64,000 nucleotides of DNA, taken from contig NZ_FTPL01000002.1 in NCBI RefSeq assembly GCF_900156305.1, forward strand, positions 434,001-498,000. The letters run 5' to 3'. Source of the stretch: Edaphobacillus lindanitolerans. GTDB taxonomy: Bacteria; Bacillota; Bacilli; Bacillales_A; Planococcaceae. Under the pieces are notes generated by a model. That model did no database searches. It saw nothing but the letters and a program-made list of their open reading frames with translations, and was not told where the DNA came from. Position 1 is the stretch's first letter. Each line of letters starts with the position of its first letter. Of this stretch, positions 17,169 to 25,343 are shown piece after piece. The translations under genes were made by a program, and so were the position numbers.

Positions 17169-17279
17169 TTAATGTCTCCAGTTTTTAAACATGCCGAGCG
17201 CAATGATGGCGATAAATGCGACCAGTGCCACAACAATCAGGATCTGCAGAAGGTTATCTCCTAGAAAGTGCGTATCCAA
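17169..17279 (-). CDS. Unannotated 36-residue single-pass membrane peptide
   Basis: A short reading frame with a TTG start and a perfect AAGGAGG seven bases upstream (17287-17293). The product begins MDTHFLGDN, continues with about 20 hydrophobic residues (LLQILIVVALVAFIAII), and ends GMFKNWRH, giving a positively charged C-terminal tail. It looks like a genuine small membrane protein with N-out/C-in topology. A TATAAT lies about 45 bases upstream on the minus strand. No family can be named. It faces the usp terminator. Confidence 0.65.
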   Translation of the reverse strand: MDTHFLGDNLLQILIVVALVAFIAIIALGMFKNWRH

Positions 17280-17421
17280 AGTGGTTCCTCCTTAACTACA
17301 TGCAGTCTGTCGGTCCTCACGGGCCTGCATTACTTATTATAACTCCTACCCGCTAAATACGGTATATATGCATTTTCCTTTTTTTGACCCCGGCCTTTGC
17401 GGCACGAGTCTGAGGATCCAT

Positions 17422-17790
17422 TTATTGCCCGTTTTCGTCCGACAACTGCGCTCCGACTGTCCCCTGGTGGAACATCATCCTCCACCGGCCGCCGGTCCTT
17501 TTCCAGATGGAGCTCCGGTTTGCGTAATCACCGGATGACCTGTCCACTGTCCGGTACGTGGCCAGGACGACATCCGCCGCCAGTTCAGTCACCCTGAACT
17601 GTTCGATCTCCACCTTAATTTCCCCGAGAGAGCCTGCCTCCATACAGTCAGCTTTTGTAAAAGACCGGCCGGATTTGCCGAACTCAAAAAAGCGGTCATC
17701 CAAGATCGGTCCGAACAGGCTTGGATCTTTCCGGATTTCGTCTTCCAGCAGCCGACTTTCAAGTTTTAGGATTTCATCGCAAAGCAACAT
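17422..17790 (-). CDS. NTF2-like / DUF4440-type protein
   Basis: Soluble protein of 122 residues with the cone-shaped SnoaL/NTF2 pattern: an N-terminal helix pair (EILKLESRLLEDEIRKD), LLDDRFFEFGKSGRSFTKADC-like ILDDRFFEFG and the closing strand IWKRTGGRWRMMFHQGT. Similar proteins are annotated DUF4440 with unknown function. The ATG at 17790 follows GGAGG at four to five bases; a GTG-type extension is less likely. It is a single gene between the short membrane peptide and the carbonic-anhydrase-like gene. Confidence 0.72.
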   Translation of the reverse strand: MLLCDEILKLESRLLEDEIRKDPSLFGPILDDRFFEFGKSGRSFTKADCMEAGSLGEIKVEIEQFRVTELAADVVLATYRTVDRSSGDYANRSSIWKRTGGRWRMMFHQGTVGAQLSDENGQ

Positions 17791-17820
17791 ACATCCTCCG
17801 CCCCTTTCCAATGATATTCA

Positions 17821-17852
17821 TGAAAACAAAGGACACGCGGAAACCGCGTGTC
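17821..17852 (-). terminator. Terminator of the carbonic-anhydrase-like gene
   Basis: On the minus strand GGACACGCGG and CCGCGTGTCC form a perfect 10-bp stem with a three-base loop, followed by TTTGTTTTC. Confidence 0.8.
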
Positions 17853-17866
17853 CGGAACTCGCATAT

Positions 17867-18280
17867 TTATTGTGCTTTAGCCTGAAGCGGACGGGCACGG
17901 CCATCCACCACTTCCACCTGCCACTGATCGTTGACATAGAGTCCGATGATTTCAACATCCAGCCCCCATGTGGAGATCAGTTCAATCGATTCCCGGATCC
18001 TCGCTTTTTTTAACTCTCCATCCACCGCATGGCCTGCACAGTCGTAATGGCCGGCAATCGCCAGCACCGTCGAACCGTGCTTGTCGGTGGAAACACGGAC
18101 CCGCTCGAGGATCGAGTCGATTTTGTTCTGGTTGTTGCTCAGAAGCACTTTATTCGGCCCGGCTTCGGTGACCGAGTCGACGTATTTTGCGTTATAGCGG
18201 TCTTTCATCCACTGGATGACCGGCTCTTGCACACGCCCATCCATGCAATTGATGACTGTTACAAATTCTTGCTGTTCCAT
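17867..18280 (-). CDS. Beta-carbonic-anhydrase-like small protein
   Basis: Protein of 137 residues carrying the zinc-site layout of beta carbonic anhydrases: Cys12 with the Asp14-Arg16 dyad in NCMDGR, then His78 and Cys81 in GHYDCAG. It is shorter than classical beta enzymes (about 190-220), lacking most of the N-terminal arm and the dimer helices. It may therefore be a minimal homologue with altered activity. The ATG at 18280 follows GGAGG at eight bases. It stands alone with its own terminator. True CO2 hydration is inference only. Confidence 0.75.
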   Translation of the reverse strand: MEQQEFVTVINCMDGRVQEPVIQWMKDRYNAKYVDSVTEAGPNKVLLSNNQNKIDSILERVRVSTDKHGSTVLAIAGHYDCAGHAVDGELKKARIRESIELISTWGLDVEIIGLYVNDQWQVEVVDGRARPLQAKAQ

Positions 18281-18453
18281 TCGCTGTCCCTCCAATTTCC
18301 CGGACCGTGGTGGACCGTAGGATCGGTTCTGTCCGTCAGCGGATCACCTTGCCCTTAAGCATACCAATTTTCATTGCTGATTGACGAACGATTTGTCGAA
18401 TTACCGAAAACTGATTCGAACGGCATAAGACCTTTGGTCTATACCCGGGCACG

Positions 18454-19665
18454 TCAGGCGGTTTTTTCCCCTGCCGCTTTCCACTCTTTTATGCCATGGA
18501 CGAGAATGTAGAGAACCAGCGAAACGATGATCACCGCTGCGAGCATCTTGTACATTCCGGCATACCCGAGCGTCGGAACAAGAAGCCCAAGAACGTACGG
18601 ACCGAAACCGACCCCTGCATCCAATGCGATGAAATAAGTCGACGTGGCCAGGCCGAGCCGGTGCGGGTCGGCCACTTTGATGGCGATGGCCTGCGCACTG
18701 GACTGGAAATTCCCGAACCCGAGCCCGATGAGTATACCCGACACGAGAAGCATCCAGTTCACCGAAGACGTGCTGAGCAGGAAAAGGCCGCCCGAGAAAA
18801 GGATCAATGCCGGAATGACGACAACGTTCGCGCCTTTCAGGTCAAGCAGGCGTCCGGTGAACGGACGGGAGATCAGGACTGCGATCGCATAGACGAGGAA
18901 GAAGAAGCTCGATGCGGTCACGAGACCGATTTCTTGCGCATAGAACATGATGAAGCTGAGCACGCCTGCGTAGCCGAGGGCGACAATGAGCGTGACGAGC
19001 GCGATCGGCAGGGCACTTTTCTCCATGAAGCTCCAAATGCCGAACTTTTGTTTTTCCGTGTGGACTGGCGCATTGACGGAAGAAGCCGGATTTTTGAGGG
19101 ACAGGCCCATAAACAATCCGATTGCCGCAAGCACGAGACAGAAAACAAAGATCATGTTGAAACTCATATATTTCGTCAGCAAAATTCCAAGGAAGGGTCC
19201 GATGGCCGCAGCCAGCACGGCACTCATGCTGTAGTAGCCGATCCCTTCCCCCCTGCGGTCAGGCGGCAGGATCTTCGCAACGATGGTCCCGGTCGCGGTA
19301 GACCCGATCCCCATGCCCATCCCGTGGAAGAAGCGGACGAGCAGCATGAGCGGAAGATTCACTGCCGCAAAATACAGAGCGCCCGTGATGAGATAAAGGA
19401 TCAGGCCGATCAGGAGGATCTTCTTGCTTCCGACCTTCTCAACGATTGCTCCCGCGATAAAGCGTGCAACGAGCGCACCGATAATATAGATACCGGAAAC
19501 AAGACCCGCCGTGCTGGCGCCGGCGTTGAATTGTTCAGAAGCAAAAGGCCCGATTGTCACCATCAGCAAATACATGATGAGCATCAGGAAAAAATTGATT
19601 GCAGAGACGAAGACAAAGTCCTTCGTCCATAGCTTATGTTCTTGTTTCGTTTGTTCTTGATTCAT
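18454..19665 (-). CDS. Major facilitator superfamily transporter
   Basis: Integral membrane protein of 403 residues with twelve predicted segments and MFS motifs (GALVARFIAGAIVEKVGSKKILL between segments 2 and 3; SRPFTGRLLDLKGA in the second half). It resembles drug-efflux members of the DHA1 type, but the substrate cannot be read from sequence. The ATG at 19665 follows AGAGGG. It lies 39 bases after the MarR regulator on the same strand, a common arrangement for efflux pumps controlled by their own repressor. Confidence 0.88.
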   Translation of the reverse strand: MNQEQTKQEHKLWTKDFVFVSAINFFLMLIMYLLMVTIGPFASEQFNAGASTAGLVSGIYIIGALVARFIAGAIVEKVGSKKILLIGLILYLITGALYFAAVNLPLMLLVRFFHGMGMGIGSTATGTIVAKILPPDRRGEGIGYYSMSAVLAAAIGPFLGILLTKYMSFNMIFVFCLVLAAIGLFMGLSLKNPASSVNAPVHTEKQKFGIWSFMEKSALPIALVTLIVALGYAGVLSFIMFYAQEIGLVTASSFFFLVYAIAVLISRPFTGRLLDLKGANVVVIPALILFSGGLFLLSTSSVNWMLLVSGILIGLGFGNFQSSAQAIAIKVADPHRLGLATSTYFIALDAGVGFGPYVLGLLVPTLGYAGMYKMLAAVIIVSLVLYILVHGIKEWKAAGEKTA

Positions 19666-19704
19666 GTGAACCCTCTTTCTAGACATTAGGATAAAACAAT
19701 CCGA

Positions 19705-20130
19705 TCAGTCGATCAGATTTTTTCGGATCAGGGAAAAGAACTCCGCCATTCTCATCTGGTCTTCCCTCGGAATTCCGCGGAGCACTTCCTCTTCGACTGC
19801 AGAGACGGCATCAAGTGCCTGTTCATAAACCGCCCGGCCTTCCTCAGTAAGGAAGAGGATTTTCTCCCTGCGGTCCCGGCCGGCCTTGAAATCAATCAGG
19901 CCCCGTTCATGCAGCTGCTGCAGATTGCGGGAGACGGTCGGCTTTTCAACGTTTTGCCGGAAAGCCAGTTCTGCAGGTGTCATTTCACCTTCCTCGGCAA
20001 TGATCCTGAGAACCGACCAATGGGGAACCGTCAAACCTCCCTCCGCCAATACGCCCCCGACTTTGGCGATCAGGGGGCGGTATAAATCTGTGAACCTCCG
20101 GAAAAAGAGCTGATGCGGAAGCAGTTCCAT
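19705..20130 (-). CDS. MarR family transcriptional regulator
   Basis: Winged-helix regulator of 141 residues. The recognition region is at about residues 50-95 (TPAELAFRQNVEKPTVSRNLQQLHERGLI) with the wing DRREKILFLTEEG. It forms an apparent operon with the downstream MFS pump. TTAG and CTAA form an inverted repeat 25-37 bases before the start and may be the auto-operator. Ligand unknown. Confidence 0.9.
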   Translation of the reverse strand: MELLPHQLFFRRFTDLYRPLIAKVGGVLAEGGLTVPHWSVLRIIAEEGEMTPAELAFRQNVEKPTVSRNLQQLHERGLIDFKAGRDRREKILFLTEEGRAVYEQALDAVSAVEEEVLRGIPREDQMRMAEFFSLIRKNLID

Positions 20131-20154
20131 CGTGCACCTCCCGATATCATATAG

Positions 20155-20167
20155 TTAGTTTTGCTAA
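20155..20167. promoter_or_regulatory. Possible MarR operator
   Basis: TTAG, five bases, CTAA lies upstream of the MarR start within an AT-rich promoter region. The half sites are short, so support is moderate. Confidence 0.4.
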
Positions 20168-20254
20168 TCAACCATATTATCTTATCATATTATTCCCTTC
20201 GTTGAAACCCCCCGCCTCCCCGGCCTTTGAAAAGTGACCTTCTTCCCAATAAGA

Positions 20255-20305
20255 AAAAGCGCCGGTCAGAAGGTCTTCAGGACCTTCCGCCAAGCGCCGG
20301 CTGCA
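20255..20305 (-). terminator. Terminator-like hairpin after the 82-residue membrane protein gene
   Basis: GAAGGTC and GACCTTC form the core, with GC-rich GCCGG/CCGGC outside. On the minus strand the structure is followed by TTTTTCTTATT. Confidence 0.55.
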
Positions 20306-20336
20306 CGTTTACAACGGATCCTGCCGTCAATCCGGA

Positions 20337-20585
20337 TTAGTTCGCCTTTTCTCTTTCCGGCAACGGCAGGATGGGGTCCGCCGTATATTCCAGCTTCATC
20401 TTTTCAAGCTCCAGCTTCATCTTTTCTGTTTCTGCAATGAAGTTCTGTTGTTTCAGCTGCTCCAGTTCCAGCTCCTCCCGGATCCCTTGGTGCCTGAGCT
20501 TGGCCATCTTGCGCTGATGGTCCGTAATGATGGCCGAGATTGGTATGGTGGCGCCGATTGCCACAATGATGATCACCCACAGCAA
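20337..20585 (-). CDS. Small membrane-anchored coiled-coil protein
   Basis: An 82-residue protein. An N-terminal hydrophobic segment (about residues 2-20) is followed by a basic stretch (DHQRKMAKLRHQG) and a highly charged helix of about 35 residues with heptad spacing (LELEQLKQQ, KMKLELEKMKLE), then a proline-rich tail. The layout recalls PspB-like envelope-stress proteins, but I do not recognise a family. The gene is preceded by AGGAGAGG and stands alone, divergent from proBA. Confidence 0.62.
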   Translation of the reverse strand: MLWVIIIVAIGATIPISAIITDHQRKMAKLRHQGIREELELEQLKQQNFIAETEKMKLELEKMKLEYTADPILPLPEREKAN

Positions 20586-20698
20586 GATACATCCTCTCCT
20601 TTACGTTCTTTGTTATATATCTACACCAAAAATTCCTCCATGGTTTCAATACAAAATGGACGAAAGGATATTTTGCGCCAATTTAATTTATTTTCAGG

Positions 20699-20727
20699 TT
20701 GATTAATCATACCCACTGTTGCATAAT
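20699..20727 (+). promoter_or_regulatory. Sigma-A promoter of proBA
   Basis: TTGATT and CATAAT are separated by 17 bases, about 34 bases before the proB start. There is no room for a T-box leader. Confidence 0.65.
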
Positions 20728-20760
20728 CATTCTTAATATTCGATTTCAGGAGGGGCGCGG

Positions 20761-21885
20761 ATGAAAAAAAGGCGCATCGTCGTCAAAATCGGGAGCAGTT
20801 CACTCACGGACCGGGCGGACGGCTTATCGGCAGAGCTCGTTTCGGAACATACCGCAGCCATTGCCGCACTTGCACAGGCGGGCCAAGAAGTGGTTCTCGT
20901 CTCTTCCGGTGCCGTCGCTGCAGGGTTCCGGAATCTCGGCTATCATTCGAAACCCGCCTCGGTCGTCTCCAAACAGGCAGCCGCTGCAGTCGGCCAGGGT
21001 CTTTTGATGGAAGCGTACACAGAGGAATTTAAAAAGCACGGGATCATCACCGCCCAATTGCTCCTTACCCGCCAGGACCTCGTGAACAAAGACCGGTTCC
21101 ACAACACCGGCCGCATGCTGGAGGAGCTTCTCAAACGGCGGGCCGTGCCGATCATCAATGAAAATGATTCCATTTCGGTGGAGGGCATCACATTCGGCGA
21201 CAACGACATGCTGTCTGCACTCGTGGCCGGCCTGATACATGCCGACCACCTGATCATCCTGACGGATGTAAACGGGATCTATGACGGCAACCCGCACAAC
21301 GAACCGGAAGCGAGAAAATATACGTACATTGCCGAAGTCCATGATGGCCTTTTGAAAGCTGCGTCCGGGCCCGGGTCTTCCGTCGGAACTGGAGGCATGA
21401 AATCGAAGGTGCTTGCCGCGCGGATTGCAGGTTCGCTCGGTGTCCAGGTGTTCATCGGCACGGGAAACGGCCCTGAAAAGCTGCTTGATATTGTCGAAGG
21501 ACGGGGGGACGGCACGTATATCGGCAGCACCTCCCGCCTGTCCGGCAAGGACTCCAAGCGGTGGATGGCCTTCTGTTCGGTCCCGTCCGGTACGTTGACG
21601 GTCGATGACGGGGCGGCAAGGGCCCTTTCCGCCAAAGGAACGAGCCTGCTCCCTGTCGGCATCACGGGGGTCAGCGGAACGTTCCGGACGGGCGACGTCG
21701 CCAATGTGGTCGACCCGCAGGGCAATCTGGTCGGCAGAGGCCAGGTGAACTATCCGTCGGACGTCATAGAAGAAATCATCGGAAGGACCGGCGATGAGGC
21801 CATGAAAATATCCGGCGGGACTACGCCCGAAGTGATTCACTGCAACCGGTGGATCCATCTGCAAAAAGAGGAGGCCGTCCGATGA
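20761..21885 (+). CDS. proB: Glutamate 5-kinase
   Basis: First enzyme of proline synthesis: phosphorylates glutamate to glutamyl 5-phosphate. It has 374 residues with the amino-acid kinase domain (KIGSSSLTD at 8-16, LVSSGAVAAGFRNLG, NENDSISVEGITFGDNDMLSALVAG, TGGMKSKVLAARIAG) and a C-terminal PUA domain from about residue 275. It is therefore the full-length form that usually responds to proline feedback. A promoter at 20699-20727 and GGAGGGG precede the start. It overlaps proA by four bases. Confidence 0.97.
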   Translation: MKKRRIVVKIGSSSLTDRADGLSAELVSEHTAAIAALAQAGQEVVLVSSGAVAAGFRNLGYHSKPASVVSKQAAAAVGQGLLMEAYTEEFKKHGIITAQLLLTRQDLVNKDRFHNTGRMLEELLKRRAVPIINENDSISVEGITFGDNDMLSALVAGLIHADHLIILTDVNGIYDGNPHNEPEARKYTYIAEVHDGLLKAASGPGSSVGTGGMKSKVLAARIAGSLGVQVFIGTGNGPEKLLDIVEGRGDGTYIGSTSRLSGKDSKRWMAFCSVPSGTLTVDDGAARALSAKGTSLLPVGITGVSGTFRTGDVANVVDPQGNLVGRGQVNYPSDVIEEIIGRTGDEAMKISGGTTPEVIHCNRWIHLQKEEAVR

Positions 21886-23150
21886 TGATTGATTCGCAAA
21901 CGGAGACGGGAACTGAAGAACTGAGGAACAAAGGAAAGGCCGCCAAACAGGCAGCCGCCGTGATGGCGTTGCTGGATCCGGTCAGCAAAAACGCCGCCCT
22001 GCTGGCAATCGCCGAAAATCTCGAGAAAAGGACGGCCGAAATATTGGAGGCGAATGGGCTGGATCTCGAGCATGGCCGAAACGCAGGCATGGCAGATCCG
22101 CTGATTGACCGGCTGATGCTGGACGACGGCCGGGTACGGGAGATGGCATCCGCACTGCGGGAGCTGGCCGTCCTCCCCGATCCGGTCGGGGAAGTTGTGG
22201 ACAGCTGGACCCGGCCGAACGGACTAGAACTCACGTCCGTCCGGGTTCCCCTCGGGGTTGTCGGAATCATTTATGAAGCAAGGCCGAATGTGACGGTCGA
22301 TGCAGCCGCCCTTTGTCTCAAGACCGGCAACGCCGTCATGTTGAGGGGCAGCTCCTCCGCCATCCATTCGAACACCGCGCTCACCGCCGTCATCCGGGAT
22401 GCCATTTCCGCAGCGGGTCTTCCTGAAGGGGCCGTTCAGCTGATCGGGGACACCAGCCGCAAAACGGCGGCCGAACTGTTCAAAATGAAAGACGTGCTGG
22501 ATGTCCTCGTTCCCCGCGGCAGCGCGGCGCTGATCCGGACAGTCACGGAACAGGCGACCGTACCGGTCATCGAAACGGGTGCCGGCAATTGCCATGTCTA
22601 CATCGATGTGACAGCGGAAAAGGAAATGGCCTTGCGGATTGCCGTCAATGCCAAGACCCAACGACCTTCCGTCTGCAATGCAGCGGAAACCATCCTGATC
22701 CATAAACACTGGCCCCATATGCCCGAGCTTGTCCGGACTCTGCTGGACAAGGAAGTGGTCATCCGCGGAGATGAGCAGGTCTGTTTACTGTCCGGAGAAA
22801 TCATCCCTGCATCCGGCGATGACTGGTCGTCCGAGTTCCTCGGCCTGGAAGCGGCGGTCAAGACTGTTTCGTCCACCGAGGAAGCGATCGGGCATATCAA
22901 CCGGTACGGCACCCGGCATTCCGAATCCATTGTGACAGGTTCGCCTGCCGAAGCCGAAAAGTTCCTGGCCGGCGTGGATGCAGCGGCGGTCTATCACAAC
23001 GCATCCACCCGGTTCACCGACGGCTTTGAGTTCGGGTTCGGCGCAGAACTCGGCATCAGCACCCAGAAACTGCACGCCCGCGGGCCGATGGGCCTTCCCG
23101 CACTCACCTCGGTGAAGACGGTCATCCGGGGCAGCGGCCAATGCAAGTGA
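21882..23150 (+). CDS. proA: Glutamate-5-semialdehyde dehydrogenase (gamma-glutamyl phosphate reductase)
   Basis: Second enzyme of proline synthesis, reducing glutamyl phosphate with NADPH. It has 422 residues with the ALDH-like fold. Key regions are PLGVVGIIYEARPNVTVDAAALCLKTGN near 122-150 and the catalytic cysteine in RPSVCNAAET near 267. The start at 21882 lies within ATGA at the end of proB and follows GAGGAGG at seven bases; the next codon is also ATG. ProB and ProA act as a complex. A terminator follows at 23181-23211. Confidence 0.96.
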   Translation: MMIDSQTETGTEELRNKGKAAKQAAAVMALLDPVSKNAALLAIAENLEKRTAEILEANGLDLEHGRNAGMADPLIDRLMLDDGRVREMASALRELAVLPDPVGEVVDSWTRPNGLELTSVRVPLGVVGIIYEARPNVTVDAAALCLKTGNAVMLRGSSSAIHSNTALTAVIRDAISAAGLPEGAVQLIGDTSRKTAAELFKMKDVLDVLVPRGSAALIRTVTEQATVPVIETGAGNCHVYIDVTAEKEMALRIAVNAKTQRPSVCNAAETILIHKHWPHMPELVRTLLDKEVVIRGDEQVCLLSGEIIPASGDDWSSEFLGLEAAVKTVSSTEEAIGHINRYGTRHSESIVTGSPAEAEKFLAGVDAAAVYHNASTRFTDGFEFGFGAELGISTQKLHARGPMGLPALTSVKTVIRGSGQCK

Positions 23151-23180
23151 CCATCAGTGCCATCCATATGTAAGAAACGT

Positions 23181-23211
23181 GAAGGCTGCCGCGGACGGCA
23201 GCCTTCTTTTC
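23181..23211 (+). terminator. Terminator of proBA
   Basis: AAGGCTGCCG and CGGCAGCCTT pair around CGGA, followed by CTTTT. Confidence 0.9.
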
Positions 23212-23299
23212 GCTTGCACCGTCCGGTTTAGCACGGGTTGCACCGGGGGAATAATGAACCGGAAAACAAGCCGTGCCGCAAGCACGGAAAGGAGGCGCC

Positions 23300-23800
23300 A
23301 TGACAACCGAATCCATTCAACCGTCGGAAGATCCGAGACACCACCGCCTTTCACGGAATATGTGGGCCGGAATCCTGTTCGGCCTCGGGTTTGTCGCTTT
23401 TGTCGATGAGGCCGTTTTCCACCAGATCCTCCATTGGCACAAATTCTATGACCGGTCTTCCACCGCCGCCGGTCTCGTTTCAGATGGCCTGTTCCATGCA
23501 TTCAGCTGGTTTGCGACCGTAGGCGGCCTGTACCTGGTTGCCGATTTGAGGAGGCGGCAGGCGTTCCGGCACAAGATGTTCTGGGGAGGCAAACTTCTTG
23601 GAGGAGGCGCGTTCCAGCTCTACGACGGAACGATCCAGCACAAGCTGATGCGGATTCATCAGATCCGGTACGAAGTGGACATCATCCCCTATGATCTCGT
23701 CTGGAACGGTCTCGCCGTAATCATGATCGTCATCGGACTTGTGTTGATCCGTTCGGCGAGGAGAGACGGTTTCCGAAAGGAGGCACCGGTCCATGCATGA
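23300..23800 (+). CDS. DUF2243 family membrane protein
   Basis: Integral membrane protein of 166 residues with four hydrophobic segments. The family signature is visible: GFVAFVDEAVFHQILHWHKFYDR with conserved Asp and His residues, GLFHAFSWF, and the later LGGGAFQLYDGTIQHKLMRIHQIRY. The many histidines suggest metal or heme handling, but this is inference. AAGGAGG precedes the ATG at 23300. The end overlaps the CtaG-like gene by eight bases, so the two are coupled and probably act together. Confidence 0.83.
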   Translation: MTTESIQPSEDPRHHRLSRNMWAGILFGLGFVAFVDEAVFHQILHWHKFYDRSSTAAGLVSDGLFHAFSWFATVGGLYLVADLRRRQAFRHKMFWGGKLLGGGAFQLYDGTIQHKLMRIHQIRYEVDIIPYDLVWNGLAVIMIVIGLVLIRSARRDGFRKEAPVHA

Positions 23801-24599
23801 CGGTTTTTCCGGCATCCTGAATCTGACAATCGGATGCGGGAGCCTCCTGTTGGGAGTCCTGTCGATTATTCTTTACTTTACCGGCGTATTTCGGTCGCGC
23901 CGGAAAGTGCGGCTCCGGCACTGGCCGACCTGGCGGGCGTTCAGCTGGTGTGCCGGGACGTTCTTGGCCGTACTGACACTGTCGGTTCCCTTCATGGAAG
24001 CGGCCCACCACGACTTCCGTCTCCATATGGCCGGCCATCTGCTGCTGGGGATGGCCGCCCCGCTCCTCCTGGCCCTCGGCGCTCCAGTCACCTTGCTGCT
24101 CCGTACATTGGATACTTCCCGAGCAAGAAAAGCAGCCGGCTGGCTGAAGAAACCAATCTTCTCTTTTTACCGACATCCCGTCACCGCATCCGTCCTGAAC
24201 ATCGGCGGACTGTGGGTTTTGTACGCCACTCCGCTGTTCCATGCCATGCACAGCCATCCGATCGTCTATCTGATCGTTCATGCCCATGTATTTTTGGCGG
24301 GTTACTTGTTTACAGTGTCCATGATCTACATCGATCCGGCCCCAGTGCGCCACAGCCCCCTCTTCAGAACGGCCGTATTCATCCCTGCGCTGGCTGCCCA
24401 CGGCATTTTGAGCAAATACATCTATGCGTACCCGCCGGTCGGAGTCCCGGCTGATCAGGCAAGGCAGGGGGCGATGCTCATGTATTACGGCGGCGACCTG
24501 ATCGACCTGGTTCTCATCATTCTCTTGTTCAGGAGCTGGTACAAACAGACCGGAACACGCACAAAGCGGTTTATCGAAAAGAAGCCTGCCCCTTCCTGA
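23793..24599 (+). CDS. CtaG/caa3-type cytochrome oxidase assembly-like protein
   Basis: Membrane protein of 268 residues with about seven segments and conserved histidines (AAHHDFRLHMAGHLLLGMAAP near 66-86, HAMHSHPIVYLIVHAHVF near 149-166). This matches the Caa3_CtaG family. B. subtilis CtaG is needed for CuA assembly of caa3 oxidase. No oxidase subunits or other cta genes are in the window; instead it is coupled to a DUF2243 gene. That pair could form a stand-alone copper-handling unit. Confidence 0.83.
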   Translation: MHDGFSGILNLTIGCGSLLLGVLSIILYFTGVFRSRRKVRLRHWPTWRAFSWCAGTFLAVLTLSVPFMEAAHHDFRLHMAGHLLLGMAAPLLLALGAPVTLLLRTLDTSRARKAAGWLKKPIFSFYRHPVTASVLNIGGLWVLYATPLFHAMHSHPIVYLIVHAHVFLAGYLFTVSMIYIDPAPVRHSPLFRTAVFIPALAAHGILSKYIYAYPPVGVPADQARQGAMLMYYGGDLIDLVLIILLFRSWYKQTGTRTKRFIEKKPAPS

Positions 24600-24613
24600 A
24601 AGGGCAGGCTTCT
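24580..24613 (-). terminator. Terminator of the SMR gene pair
   Basis: On the minus strand GAAGCCTGCCC and GGGCAGGCTTC form an 11-bp stem followed by TTTT. It also overlaps the end of the CtaG-like gene. Confidence 0.85.
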
Positions 24614-24629
24614 ACATTTTGATCAGCAT

Positions 24630-24944
24630 TCATGAAACGAGCTTGAGCCCGATGACGCCGATGAGGATGACAAGCAGACTGAGCACCCTCTGCCGGTTGT
24701 GCGATTCTCCAAACAAGATCATGTTCAGGATGACCGCTCCTGCCGTCCCGAGACCGACCCAGACGGCGTAGGCAATGCTCAGCTGCAGATAATCAAATGC
24801 CTGGTACAACAGCAGGAACGACAAACCGAATCCGCCGAGATAAAGAAGCGTGTTCACGACGTTCTTTTGCTGGCTGTACAGATGCAGGCCGACCGCGCCG
24901 GTCACTTCGAACACGGATGCAGCCATGACAAAGATCCAGCCCAT
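24630..24944 (-). CDS. Small multidrug resistance (SMR) subunit, second of pair
   Basis: Protein of 104 residues with four membrane segments. The conserved SMR glutamate is at position 13 (ASVFEVTGAVGL), and the segment 3 signature is YAVWVGLGTAGAVILNMILFGE. The layout resembles YkkD and other paired SMR proteins, which work as asymmetric heterodimers in drug or guanidinium export. Its start overlaps the stop of the partner (TAATG), giving tight coupling. No guanidine riboswitch precedes the pair; a TetR operator does. Confidence 0.88.
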   Translation of the reverse strand: MGWIFVMAASVFEVTGAVGLHLYSQQKNVVNTLLYLGGFGLSFLLLYQAFDYLQLSIAYAVWVGLGTAGAVILNMILFGESHNRQRVLSLLVILIGVIGLKLVS

Positions 24945-25282
24945 TATGATTCCGCCCCCTTCTCTTCGTTGCCGTCAGCGAGCTTCAGGCCGATCACGCC
25001 GGCGATGAGCAAGACGATGAAGAACAGCTTCGCCATGTTCATCGTGCCTCCGAACAGAAAGACGTCCATGGTCACGGTGCCCACCGACCCGACAGCCGCG
25101 AATACCGCATACACCGTTCCGGTCGGCAGGTTCTCGCAGGCTTTGGCAAGAAAATGAAAATCAACGAGGATGACGGCGATAATGACGGCCCATTGCCACC
25201 AATGGGTCGCCGTGCTGAATCCATACACCCAGAATAGTTCAAATGCGCATGTCAGCGCTACATAAATCCATGACTTGTTCAT
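24944..25282 (-). CDS. Small multidrug resistance (SMR) subunit, first of pair
   Basis: Protein of 112 residues with four membrane segments, the conserved glutamate in LTCAFELFWVYGF (about residue 15), and PTGTVYAVFAAVGSVGT in segment 3. It resembles YkkC, including the charged C-terminal tail. AAAGGAG precedes the start at 25282. A perfect inverted repeat at 25305-25327 sits directly upstream and shares its core with a second site ahead of the neighbouring TetR gene. Confidence 0.88.
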   Translation of the reverse strand: MNKSWIYVALTCAFELFWVYGFSTATHWWQWAVIIAVILVDFHFLAKACENLPTGTVYAVFAAVGSVGTVTMDVFLFGGTMNMAKLFFIVLLIAGVIGLKLADGNEEKGAES

Positions 25283-25304
25283 CCGTAAAACTCCTTTGAT
25301 GATG

Positions 25305-25327
25305 GTGAATGACTATCAGTCATTCAC
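25305..25327. promoter_or_regulatory. Operator ahead of the SMR pair
   Basis: GTGAATGAC and GTCATTCAC form a perfect 9-bp inverted repeat across TATCA. The core TGACTATCAGTCA is identical to that at 25927-25939. Confidence 0.78.
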
Positions 25328-25343
25328 ATTCAAAAATTCAGCC

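Noticed and set aside
20586-20760. T-box leader before proBA
   Set aside because: No specifier loop or antiterminator (T-box) sequence; the promoter lies only about 34 bases before proB.
25283-25343. Guanidine (ykkC) riboswitch before the SMR pair
   Set aside because: The gap is only about 60 bases and is filled by a perfect inverted-repeat operator.
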